Shown: positions 47,831 through 59,800 of the stretch, piece after piece
Layout: every line of letters begins with the position of its first letter
Position numbering within the stretch: the stretch's first letter is position 1
DNA from: Chiridota heheva
Taxonomy: Eukaryota > Echinodermata > Holothuroidea > Apodida > Chiridotidae
Length of the DNA: 64,000 nt
Assembly: GCA_020152595.1 (NCBI GenBank)
Contig: JAIGNY010002222.1
Location: forward strand, 45,001 to 109,000
Reading direction: 5' to 3'
Made by a program: the position numbers and the translations under genes
Notes under the pieces: generated by a model
The model's input: only the letters and a program-made list of their open reading frames with translations
Told to the model about the DNA's origin: nothing
The model's database searches: none

Positions 47831-48634
47831 AGGTACCTATACGCAGTTTTATCTTTTATATCTGTCAGTTTCCGTTGAATAATATCGTTCGTATGTATTA
47901 TCAACTAAAGTTATAAACTAAAAGATTTTTACCTATTTATCGAATAAATAAAAAATTAAAAATCTTATTTTTGGAGGGCCGGTCAGTTTCCCAGGTGGCA
48001 GCCCCGTTATGATCCCCTACTGGTTACGCTACTGAATTGGACGTGCTTTCCTGTCAGCCTGTATCTCGGATAAGGCTTGAAATGAGTCTGTTCCCCCAAA
48101 ACGTGAAGAACTTTTCCTGCTCTTACATTGGCTTTGTTCAATTGCATGTAAAATATGCAACAATTAAAAATAAGGCTTTTAGGTTTTAAAGCCTGGAAAA
48201 TTCCAAATATGCCAGTCTAAAAAAGTCAAGACAATGTCTACAAAATCTTCACTGATGCAAATTTAAATATGAATTGGTACGTAATATAACAAAAGCGCAC
48301 TGGTTTGAAGAAAATAGAAGACTAATAGGCTAAACTCTAAACTAAACTCACTTTCAAAATTATATGTGTTGGTTAGGTGGACGGCTTTTTGTTGTTGTCA
48401 AAAACCCATCAATTCAAATTTTCCTTTGTTGATTTAGAACGGGAGGGGTATCCTTCAACAAGTTCAGGGCGCTCACGAGGACGGTCGATTGATTGTTAGG
48501 AGCAGCATCTCCTGTAAGGAGGAATACTTATTGTAGTATAGCTTCAACATTCGGTAAGTGCTTTTCGTAGAGAATTTAGCGGGGACCATGGCATGTATAT
48601 TCAGTTTGCGCCGATTTAAAAATAATCTTTTATT

Positions 48635-50220
48635 TTTAGCTCGACTAGTCGAAGAATAGTGCAGTTATTCTACTACGCCATGCGTCGGCGTCCGCGTCGG
48701 CGTCGGCGTCCGAGTTCGGTTAAAGTATTATAAAGTTTTGGTTAATTTGTTTGGTTAAATTTTTTATAAGTTATGAATAGTGTACATCCATGTAACTTAG
48801 CATAGAAGTACAGGAAATGGGTACTGTACTGTACACTGTTCAAATGAGCATGATTAGAGGGTTGTGTGTGCATAATAATGAGCTTATTTGCATAACAATG
48901 AAAATATTTGTCCGTGTAAAGTTTTTGTAAACTTTTGGCCAAAGAATTAGCTAGGAGTTTTTGGTTAAAGTTTTCATAAGTTATGAATAGTGTACATGGC
49001 ATAGGAGAGGACATAAGTACTGTACAACGGAGCAAGATTGGAGGAGAAAGGAAGGGGAGGGGGGGGGGGGGGGGTGCATACTAATTAGTATTTTGGATAA
49101 CAATGAAAATGTTTGTATCTATGATATCTCTTAGATTAAAGTGGATGTGAGGATTTTGTTTGCACAAATTATCATATATGTGAACAGCATTATCTACATT
49201 TACTGGGGAGGTGAAGTGTGCATATTATCAAGATTATTTGCATAATAATAGACTTGCGTACAAAATGTTCGCCTAAGTTATGAATGGTGTACATTCATGT
49301 AACTTGGCACAGGGGTAGAGGGTATGAGTACTGCAAAATGAGCATGATTGGGGGTTGTGTGTGCATTCTAATTAGCTTATTTGCATAACAATGAAACTAT
49401 TTGAATCTATGATATGTCTTGAATTAAAGCGGGAGTGAGGATTTTGTTTCCACAAATGATCATATATAGGAAGAGCATTGTCTACACTTAATGGTGAGGT
49501 GTAATGTGCATATTAACTAGGTTATTTGCATAACAATAGACTTTCGCATCAAATATTTAACCTGAGATAATAACTTGGAGCAGGGTTTAAGGACATGGGT
49601 ACTGTTCAAATGAGCATGATTGAGGAGGGGGAGCGGTGTGCATACTAGTTTGCTTATTTGCATAACAATGAAAACATTTGTATCTATGATATCTCTTAAA
49701 TTAAAGTGGGAGTATTTTAACACAAATGATCATTATGTGAAGAGCATTGTTTACACTCACTCAATGGTAAGGTGTAGTAGGCATATTAGGTAGGTTATTT
49801 GCATAACAATAGACTTGCGCACAAAATATTTAACCTGAAATAACAATTTGGTACAGTGGTAGATGGCATTGATACTGTTCTGCTGAGCATGATTTGGGGT
49901 TGTGTGTACATACTAATTGCATAACAATGAACATATTTGCATCTATGATATCTCTTAAAATAAAGTGGGAGTGGGGATTTTGTTTACACAAATGATCATA
50001 TATGTGAAGAGCATTGTCTACACTTAATAATTGGGTGTAAGGTGCGTATTAATTAGATTATTTGCATAACAATAGACTTCACATAAAATATTTAAGCTGA
50101 GATAATAACTTGGTATTTGGTTCAGTTCAGTTGAGCGTAATTGGAGGAGGGGGTGTGCATACTAATTAGTCTATTTGCATAGCAATGAAAATATTTGTAT
50201 ATGTGGTATCAGGATGCGTT
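48635..50220 (+). repeat. Tandem repeat of about 260-290 bp, about 5 copies, with GCGTCGGCGTC head
   Basis: The head (48645-48720) has TCGACTAGTCGAAGAATAGTG and CGTCGGCGTCGGCGTCC. Diverged units follow with TGAGCATGATTGGGGG, TATTTGCATAACAATG, ATCTATGATATCTCTTAAA, TTAAAGTGGGAGTGAGG and ACACAAATGATCATATATG; the TTAAAGTGGGAGT block recurs near 49137, 49423, 49700 and 49958. Non-coding. It ends near the start of the 3.1-kb minisatellite. Confidence 0.85.
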
Positions 50221-50269
50221 GGCATATTAGTGAAAGGTGAATTAGCATGTAGAACAGGGTGGGTTGGGA

Positions 50270-50470
50270 TGTGGAACAGGATGGGTTGGCATGTGGAACA
50301 GGGTGTGTTGGAATGTGCAACAGAGTGGGGTGTCATCTGGATTTCAGTTGTGATGGCATGTGGGTCGTGCAAGTGGTGGAATGACATACACTATCTGGTT
50401 TTCAGGTGTGATTGCATGCAGTATAGACGTGGGATGACATTTGGGACAGGTTGGGATAGAATGTGGGACA
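50270..50470 (+). repeat. Degenerate TGGGTTGGCATGTGGAACAGG repeat
   Basis: About six to eight diverged units of GGTTGGCATGTGGAACAG. Confidence 0.7.
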
Positions 50471-50639
50471 GTCTGGAATATGCATTATTAGCGGTGAGGG
50501 GATTTGTATCGTTTCCAATGTTTAGTTTGTCATATGTTAAGCAATATTGGTTCGCATAATTTTGCTTTAATGTTATTGTACATTTTTCATGCTGCTTGAC
50601 TTTGCTTGACACACATATTTTCTTAAATTGGAGGTTATA

Positions 50640-53600
50640 TTACAATACATACACATACACAGAGAAAGATACAGACAGAGAAAAATACAGACAGAGAAAG
50701 ATACAGACAGAGAAAGATACAGACATATATAGATAGAGAAAGATATAGATAGAGACAGATAAAGATAGAGACAGATATAGATAGAGACAGATAAAGATAG
50801 AGAAAGTTAGAGAAAGATATAGATAGAGAAAGAGATAGATAGAGGAAGATATAGATAGAGACAGATAAAGATAGAGAAAGATATAGATAGAGACAGATAT
50901 AGATAGAGACAGATAAAGATAGAGAAAGATATAGATAGAGACAGATATAGATAGAGACAGATATAGATAGAGACAGATATAGATAGAGACAGATATAGAT
51001 AGAGAAAGATATAGATAGAGACAGATATAGATAGAGACAGATATAGATAGAGACAGATATAGATAGAGACAGATATAGATAGAGACAGATATAGATAGAG
51101 ACAGATATAGATAGAGACAGATATAGATAGAGACAGATATAGATAGAGACAGATATAGATAGAGACAGATATAGATAGAGACAGATATAGATAGAGAAAG
51201 ATATAGATAGAGACAGATATAGATAGAGACAGATATAGATAGAGACAAAAATAGATAGAGACAGATATAGATAGAGACAGATATAGATAGAGACAGATAT
51301 AGATAGAGACAGATATAGATAGAGACAGATATAGATAGAGACAGATATAGATAGAGACAGATATAGATAGAGACAGATATAGATAGAGACAGATATAGAT
51401 AGAGACAGATATAGATAGAGACAGATATAGATAGAGACAGATATAGATAGAGACAGATATAGATAGAGACAGATATAGATAGAGACAGATATAGATAGAG
51501 ACAGATATAGATAGAGACAGATATAGATAAAGACAGATATAGATAGAGACAGATATAGATAGAGAAAGATAAAGATAGAGAAAGAGATAGATAGAGAAAG
51601 AGATAGATAGAGAAAGATATATACAGAGAAAGATATATACAGAGAAAGATAGATAGAGAAAAATATAGAGAGAAAGATAGATGGAGAAATATAGATAGAG
51701 AAAGATAGATAGAGAAAGATAGACGGAGAAAGATAGACGGAGAAAGATAGACGGAGAAAGATAGACGGAGAAAGATAGACGGAGAAAGATAGACGGAGAA
51801 AGATAGATAGAGAAAGATAGATAGAGAAAGATAGATAGAGAAATATAGATAGAGAAATATAGATAGAGAAATATAGATAGAGAAATATAGATAGAGAAAG
51901 ATAGATAGAGAAAGATAGATAGAGAAAGATAGATAGAGAAAGATAGATAGAGAATGATAGATACAGAAAGATAGATAGAGAAAGATAGATAGAGAACGAT
52001 AGATACAGAAAGATAGATAGAGAAAGATAGATAGAGAAAGATAGATAGAGAAAGATAGATACAGAAAAGATAGATAGAGAAAAATATAGATGGAGAAATA
52101 TAGATAGAGAAATATAGATGGAGAAATATAGATAGAGAAAGATAGATAGAGAAAGATAGACGGAGAAAGATAGACGGAGAAAGATAGACGGAGAAAGATA
52201 GACGGAGAAAGATAGATAGAGAAAGATAGATAGAGAAAGATAGATAGAGAAATATAGATAGAGAAAGATAGATAGAGAAATATAGATAGAGAAAAAGATA
52301 GATAGAGAAAGATAGATAGAGAATGATAGATACAGAAAGATAGATAGAGAACGATAGATACAGAAAGATAGATAGAGAAAGATAGATAGAGAAAGATAGA
52401 TAGAGAAAGATATATACAGAAAAAGATAGATAGAGAAAAATATAGATGGAGAAATATAGATAGAGAAATATAGATGGAGAAATATAGATAGAGAAAGATA
52501 GATAGAGAAAGATAGACGGAGAAAGATAGACGGAGAAAGATAGACGGAGAAAGATAGACGGAGAAAGATAGATAGAGAAAGATAGATAGAGAAAGATAGA
52601 TAGAGAAATATAGATAGAGAAATATAGATAGAGAAATATAGATAGAGACAGATAGATAGAGAAAGATAGATAGAGAAAGATAGATAGAGACAGATAGATA
52701 GAGAAATAGATAGAGAAAGATAGATAGAGAAAGATAGATAGAGAAAGATAGATAGAGAAAGATAGATACAGAGAAAGATAGATACAGAGAAAGATAGATA
52801 GAGAAAGATAGACGGAGAAAGATAGATAGAGAAAGATAGATAGAGAACGATAGATAGAGAAACGATAGATAGAGAACGATAGATAGAGAACGATAGATAG
52901 AGAACGATAGATAGAGAACGATAGATAGAGAACGATAGAGAGAGAACGATAGATAGAGAAAGATAGATAGAGAAAGATAGATAGAGAAAGATAGATAGAG
53001 AAAGATAGATAGAGAAAGATAGATAGAGAATGATAGATAGAGAATGATAGATAGAGAAAGATAGATAGAGAAGGATAGATAGAGAAGGATAGATAGAGAA
53101 GGATAGATAGAGAAGGATAGATAGAGAAGGATAGATAGAGAAGGATAGATAGAGAAGGATAGATAGAGAAGGATAGATAGAGAAGGATAGATAGAGAAGG
53201 ATAGATAGAGAAGGATAGATAGAGAAGGATAGATAGAGAAGGATAGATAGAGAAGGATAGATAGAGAAGGATAGATAGAGAAGGATAGATAGAGAAGGAT
53301 AGATAGAGAAGGATAGATAGAGAATGATAGATAGAGAATGATAGATAGAGAATGATAGATAGAGAATGATAGATAGAGAATGATAGATAGAGAATGATAG
53401 ATAGAGAATGATAGATAGAGAATGATAGATAGAGAATGATAGATAGAGAAATGATAGATAGAGAATGATAGATAGAGAGAATGATAGATAGAGAATGATA
53501 GATAGAGAATGATAGATAGAGAATGATAGATAGAGAATGATAGATAGAGAATGATAGATAGAGAATGATAGATAGAGAATGATAGATAGAGAATGATAGA

Positions 53601-53725
53601 TAGAGAATGATAGATAGAGAATGATAGATAGAGAATGATAGATAGAGAATGATAGATAGAGAATGATAGATAGAGAATGATAGATAGAGAATGATAGATA
53701 GAGAATGATAGATAGAGAATGATAA
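50640..53725. repeat. 3.1-kb GATA/GAGA minisatellite (16-bp and 14-bp units)
   Basis: About 50,880-51,560 uses a 16-bp unit (GAGACAGATATAGATA). About 51,600-53,720 uses a 14-bp unit GATAGATAGAGAAN in blocks with different last bases: mostly A at first, C at about 52,850-52,960, G at 53,060-53,320 and T at 53,320-53,720. GACGGAGAAAGATA blocks recur near 51,720, 52,157 and 52,513, showing block duplications of about 360-440 bp. The minus strand is almost G-free and has no stop codon, so it reads open for 1,041 codons (SLSIILYLSFSIYH and variants). This is not a gene. Confidence 0.98.
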
Positions 53726-53739
53726 ATTTGGAAAGGATT

Positions 53740-54545
53740 AAAACTGAGTGAGTAATTCAAATCTTTTGAGTCATGTTACCCACATCTGTGTATATAATGG
53801 TTTATCTCATATTTAACCCACTTTTAAGTCAATAAACTCACTTACTTTGTGGTGTAGTTGTTTAAGTGAGTAAACCAACAGTAAGAAGTAAAAAAGGAAC
53901 AATGAGAACATAGAATATCGTTCTTGGCTGAATCAGCAACAGTATATTTATTTAACATACAATTTACAAAATGTATTTTAAGAACATACAACTAATTGTT
54001 TCATTTGTAGAGTACAGAAATTAATGAAAATGTATTTTGAGACACTCAACATGCTCAAGTCCCGTTCCGTTCAAAATGTTTGGATCTTTATTTACTCAAC
54101 GTACTGTAATGGTAATTACTCACCCCCCCCCCCGCTTCCAAATTTGGGGACTATATATGTTAAATAAGTATACACATACTTGAATCAGGCAAGCACGCTG
54201 ATGCTTCGTGCACGTCGTGAGTGGATAGTTGTCCCGCGTATATATAAAACATGTTACTCACATTATATTTGGTGTTTATACTTAAATATATGCTGAGTAC
54301 ATTGACGCGATGAGGAGTTTTAAATACTCACTAGAGGATTATATTAATCGACAAGAAACGATCACAGTTCATTTCGCGTAAGTCTGTTTATTACTCACAA
54401 TGAGCTTAATTTACTTATTCTAACTTAATGTACTATGACTCGCATTCAGTTTCCAAATTTGTAATTAAAGAAAAGAAACGAGAAATACTTGCACTCAGAT
54501 ATTCCAATACTATCAAAGAAATTCACATGTGAGTAAAGAAAGTAG
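53740..54545. other. Stretch enriched in GTGAGTAA/TTACTCAC motifs
   Basis: About nine GAGTAA or TTACTC/ACTCAC occurrences on both strands (for example 53743, 53838, 53869, 54092, 54115, 54253, 54392, 54531). Otherwise AT-rich with no gene. Confidence 0.5.
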
Positions 54546-54739
54546 TATATATCATCTGAATGAATTTATTTTCTTTTATGCATGATTTTACCTACATTAT
54601 TGTAAATTTAACCAGACAATTCTGTTTTTAACCTTCTTTTTTTTTTTTTAAGGTGGGGAGGTAAGGGGATTGGTTTTGCCTCCACCTCTTCATAATAAAT
54701 AAATTGGTTTTGATGAGTTCAGTCAGATTCCATGGCATC

Positions 54740-55195
54740 ATTTTGGATAAATTTGCTTATAATTTTCGTGCAATTTTCTTTATTTAGGGAAAATTTGCTT
54801 TAATCTTTGTGCAATTTCCTTCATTTTGGGGAAATCTGCTTACATTTTTGTGCAATTTCCTTTATTTTCGTAAAATTTGCATCAATTTGAGTAATTTCCT
54901 TCATTTTTAAGCATTTTTTTTTTCATTTTTGGGAAATTTTCTTAAATTTTTGGAAAATGTTACCAAATTTTACCAATAATTTCACGACCCCCACCCTCCC
55001 TTTACAAAACGAGAATTGATTGAAGGAGATTTCCTAAAAATTGAAGATTTGCGTAAGAAAAGATGCCATGAAGGAATAATAACTCTTCAAATCAATTCCT
55101 TAAACCTTCATTATTGGGGAGCCAAAATAGTATTTGCCCAATGAAATTATTGGGGAGGGGCCCTTTATGCTTCCGGTCCTACGACACTGTGCTTG
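54740..55195 (-). mobile_element. GAAATTTCCC-family element, copy 6, partly palindromic
   Basis: Reverse-orientation subrepeats (TTCATTTTGGGGAAAT type) fill 54760-54980. A short forward-orientation segment follows at 55015-55060, so the piece is partly foldback. A terminus-like TCCTACGACACTG ends near 55190. Confidence 0.5.
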
Positions 55196-55439
55196 TTGCC
55201 AAATTCAGCTTTGAAGAGCATTGTTTAGTCAAAAGATAACGGTAAATTTATTATGAACACACAATAGCAGAACATACAGTAAACCTTTCTACTGGTAAGG
55301 ATGGAAACCCCCAACTTCCAAGTTTTTTTTCTCTCCTGTGTTAACTTTGGTATGAAATTGAAAACTGACACTGGCTAATATTCTACTGAACTGCTTAAAA
55401 TGTCCATTATCCTCAGTATTTGTCAGGGGGACAAGAACC

Positions 55440-55860
55440 CTCAAGATTTCCCGGTTTCAAGCGGACGCTACTAATCGAGAAATCTTTAATTTCTGGATAT
55501 TTCTTTCAATTTTGCGAAGTATTTGGTTAATTTTTCTTTATCCTTCTTTATCCGGGAAATTTCCATCCTTAAATTTTAGGGAAATCTATTTCAAATTTGG
55601 GGAAATTTCCTTCCTTCTCATGCATTTTTTTTTGGGGACAAATTTTCCTTCAATTTTTTTAAAATGTTCTTCAAATTTCCTCAATTATTGAAAAATATTA
55701 CCAAATTTTACCAAAATTTCCAGTAATTATTACAAATTTTATTTCAATTGTATGTTAATATAACTTCCTAATTTAACTTTCCAATTGAAAGAAAGCATGC
55801 AACAGGGAGTACCTTTCCCCGGGCTCTCCGCTTCCCAAACTCTGCACTCGGCGTAGCCAG
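55440..55860 (-). mobile_element. GAAATTTCCC-family element, copy 7
   Basis: Reverse-orientation subrepeats at 55490-55740, followed by the family leader in reverse and the segment GAAAGCATGCAACAGGGAG, which resembles copy 4 (GCATGCATGCAACCGGG). A hAT-like terminus GGCGTAGCCAGAGG lies near 55850. Confidence 0.55.
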
Positions 55861-56087
55861 AGGGGCCTAGACTCCCTCATCAATACCAAAAAACAAAGAA
55901 AAATAAAAAGGAGATAGGAAGTAAAAGTGATTGAAAATATTACATGAAACAGCCCCCTCTTCACCCCCCCTATCCTTTCCTGCAGTGAAAATCCTGGCTA
56001 CGCCAATGCCTTGTCCCAACATGTTCAATTAATGATAATTAATGATATCATCTTTGGTTTGCTTTGGCTTGACCACCTAAGATTTTA

Positions 56088-56655
56088 ACCTGGCTCCGCC
56101 CCTGCTCAGGCCTCAAATACCTATAACCTGGCTCCGCCCCTGCTCAGGCCTCAAATACCAATAACCTGGCTCCGCCCCTGCTCAGGCCTCAAATACCTAT
56201 AACCTGGCTCCGCCCCTGCTCAGGCCTCAAATACCAATAACCTGGCTCCGCCCCTGCTCAGGCCTCAAATACCTATAACCTGGTTCCGCCCCTGCTCAGG
56301 CCTCAAATACCTATAACCTGGCTCCGCCCCTGCTCAGGCCTCAAATACCTATAACCTGGCTCCGCCCCTGCTCAGGCCTCAAATACCTATAACCTGGCTC
56401 CGCCCCTGCTCAGGCCTCAAATACCTATAACCTGGCTCCGCCCCTGCTCAGGCCTCAAATACCTATAACCTGGCTCCGCCCCTGCTCAGGCCTCAAATAC
56501 CTATAACCTGGCTCCGCCCCTGCTCAGGCCTCAAATACCTATAACCTGGCTCCGCCCCTGCTCAGGCCTCAAATACCTATAACCTGGCTCCGCCCCTGCT
56601 CAGGCCTCAAATACCTATAACCTGGCTCCGCCCCTGCTCAGGCCTCAAATACCAA
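56088..56655 (+). repeat. 38-bp tandem repeat, 15 copies, with GC-box-like core
   Basis: Unit: CTATAACCTGGCTCCGCCCC, then TGCTCAGGCCTCAAATAC. Copies are almost identical (CCTAT/CCAAT variants and one GGTTCC), so the array is young. The reverse strand reads CAGGGGCGGAGCCAGG, which resembles both a hAT terminus and an Sp1 GC box. It ends 152 bp before the cyclin start codon. Confidence 0.97.
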
Positions 56656-56807
56656 CATGATATTTAGAGAAGAAACTTAGGAAAATATACAATTAAATCT
56701 ACAATTTAATCATTAAAAAGTGTCCTTAAAATAGTTTTTTATCCCATATAATCATGATATTTTATATGTCATTTATTTCTCTTTTCTCTCATTAGCATCA
56801 TTTAAAA

Positions 56808-56858
56808 ATGGCGGGAAGAGTCCTCGTTGATCGGTCTAACTTTCAACAAATAAATGAC
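56808..56858 (+). CDS. Cyclin exon 1: start and destruction box
   Basis: ATG in context AAAAATGG, then 17 codons to donor GAC|GTAAGT. It encodes MAGRVLVDRSNFQQIND, with the RxxFxxI destruction-box-like motif at residues 9-15. An acceptor-like CTCTCATTAG lies 13 bases upstream of the ATG, so a non-coding first exon is possible. Confidence 0.75.
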
Positions 56859-59800
56859 GTAAGTCCATTTAATATTACATTTCCTTTTTGAACATACTAA
56901 CGATGGAGGAAATTAGACACTCATCTCTTTCATCCTCTCTCGGCCATGTCTCTGCATGCTCATACTGTCGTATAGGAAAACAATCTCTTCATTGCGCCAC
57001 ACCTTCTCCTTGACACTTTCTAGGATACTGTATGTCTTTTCCCGCTATTTTGGGTAGCAAGATTTCCCAAATTTCCCGATTAATAAAAAAGGTAAGTTAT
57101 GTTTCCGTTAAACATTTCTACTCATCGGGATAATTTCTCGCTAACGAAGTAGTATTCTTAGATTTACCGTTCGCTAAGAATTTATCAATCAATTTTATAA
57201 TTCCCTATTTTTGCTTCCTAACCGGGAGAAATCATGCAAGCGGAAGGTAAAATCACCCCTTGGCCTGTTGACAAAGTAAAATGTAAGTAGCGAGATATAT
57301 CTGTATACCAGCATACAATATGCTGAAACATTAAATGATATTCGGGTAATAAAATGTAAAAAAGGAATAGGGCCAATGAAATATGGTTAAATACCGCCCA
57401 AATTTGGTAAAGACCTTTTTAAATATCACCCACAATTTGGTGATAACTTTTTCCCCAACAGAGGCACAGGGAGCGGGCAGGGAGAAGTTTGGAAGGAGGC
57501 TTCCTGCCCAATGAGAGGATTTCAACTTCTCGTTTGCCCGCTTTTTTTCTGGCTTAGGGGTAAAATTGGGAAATTATTAATAAGAAATTGTAGAAAAATA
57601 GTAAAATTGAAGAAAAATAGTAAAATTGAAGGAAAATTTGGTAAACCATAATTAACATTTTCAGAGGAAAAATTGGGAAATCATTGATATAAAATCAAAA
57701 AAATGTATAAAATTGAAGGAGAATTTAATAAAATTATTTGCAAGTTTAGTCAAAAATTGTCTATAAATTTACCGAAAATTGACAAACTTTCCCTCAAAAT
57801 CGAAGAAACTTGCCAACCCAACAAAATAAAATATGAACGAAGTTTTCCCTAAAATTACCAAAATTGAGCAAAATTTCCCTAAAATTGGCAAATTGTTCAC
57901 CGAAAGAAATGTTTAAGGAAAGTGTCCGAAAATGAACAAAATTTCACCTAGAGGTGACCCTTCCTACGCCCATGCTTACCAATATGATTGCAAGTTAGTG
58001 TACAAATGACACTTTTTTTATTTTCGCTATTTACTTCTTCGGCTCCCCCTTCTCTTCTTTTCAAAAATTGTTCTGCGGTCCCCCCCCCTAAAGCTGATTG
58101 CACCACTGAAATAAGAACCTTCTTTGCTTTGTTAGACACAAAGCCTCTATCATGACATAAATGGCTGAATGGGGCTAGGAACATTTCTTATTACAATTCG
58201 ATGATTGCTTTATCCGTATGTTTAAAAATGTTTTTGCGAACAAGTAAGGAATTATTAAACACAATTTATTTATAAAATTGATATAAAATGAAAAATATTT
58301 TCATATAGATAAAAAGTGGGAAAGACAGACAAATATTTGTATATCTATATTTTAAGTGATTCATTATTTGTGTAAACATTGTCTTTCAATCAAAACTTTC
58401 AAGTGGAAATATACTTATTCTTCAAGTTTACACAAGAATGAGCACTTAATTGATTTAAAGAGGTAATCAGTGGCGGATAGAACCATTCGGCTGTTCGGCA
58501 GGATAGGCTTAAGCGTAAGGCCTGGGGTTTTGGGGGGCCCGTCAAAATTAGGTGTAAAAAATAAAATGCATGCTTTAAAAATCATTTTTAAAAAAGAGAA
58601 GTAAAAATAATCACAAGAGAAACGAAATTCAAAATTGCAATGGTAGACCATGATTCAAAACATGCAAAAAGAATAAGTGAATTTGATAAGGTTATAAGAT
58701 CTTACATATCAGGGTTTTCAGCAGAAGTCATAAAAAGTCATTAAAATTTGTTTTGTATATTTACAAAAGAGTCATACAGACTCAGCTTAAGGCCAATAAA
58801 AACTTAATCCGCCACTGGAGGTAATGATTTTTCATAGGTTATATTTCTTTTTATTTATCTCCATTTGCTTGTTTATTAATTTCTTTGGGTTTTCATTCAA
58901 ACAGGAAAATGCCGTTCCTAGGAAGAAATTCGAACAGGCGAAGCCGTTTCAATTCAATCAAAATAAAGACAAAATAAAAACGAAAAAAGATAAACTTCTA
59001 GTTAAAAAAGGTCGATCAAAAGTTCAGTGGTTCAAAATTTTCCAAAAAACCCGTGGTCCGGAGAAATTCCCAGACGAACAGACGAAAGGTTACAAGCCCA
59101 ATCAAAATACAGTGCTCATGGAGTTAGAGGATGGTAAATCTTTCTTTTTATTCATATATAGTCAATAAGATATTATAGCCCTTTAAGCATATTAACTGGG
59201 AAGCCCACCCATCCTTTGCATTTTACTCTTCCACTCAACCCAGCCTGTTTAGTCATTGCAAAAACAAAAACAAAAACCAGAAACTTCTCGTTTTATGGCA
59301 TAGACAATTTCCATCTGTTCATGGACAAAACAGATTTTATGGTTCTTGATCACTTTCTTTCGATTAATGATGAGCCATTTTCTAAAATCTGAAACATTTT
59401 TGAAACAAATATCTCATCTTTCTTTTTGGCTAATTTTGAAATAAATGCGCCCCCTCCCCACCTTTTTTTAAGTCTTCTCTCACTCAGAATTCCATTGAAA
59501 AGCTTTGAGGGGATTGTAACTAATTTGCTAATGGTTTTGTAGCAACATTTTCCACGTTAAGGGTATCGTATTTTGGCAAATTGCTCATAAAAGAGGTGTG
59601 CTACCTTGGAATTTAGGGTATCGTAATCTGGCAAAATGCTCATGAAAGAGGTGTGCTACCCTGGAATTTTTTCCCCCAACTTTTCAGAAAGAAAAAAAAA
59701 AAGCGCCCCTTTGGAAAAATCAGGTCATCTGTCTAACAGTAAATTAAAAAAAAAGTATATAACTTTTACATTAATTTTTGGCCAGTCCTCAATAGGCTTC

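Noticed and set aside
50635-53760. 1,041-codon minus-strand open frame, by far the longest in the window
   Set aside because: It is entirely the GATA/GAGA minisatellite, whose minus strand has no stop codon in any frame. The product is a repeat of SLSI/YLSF-type words with no domain.
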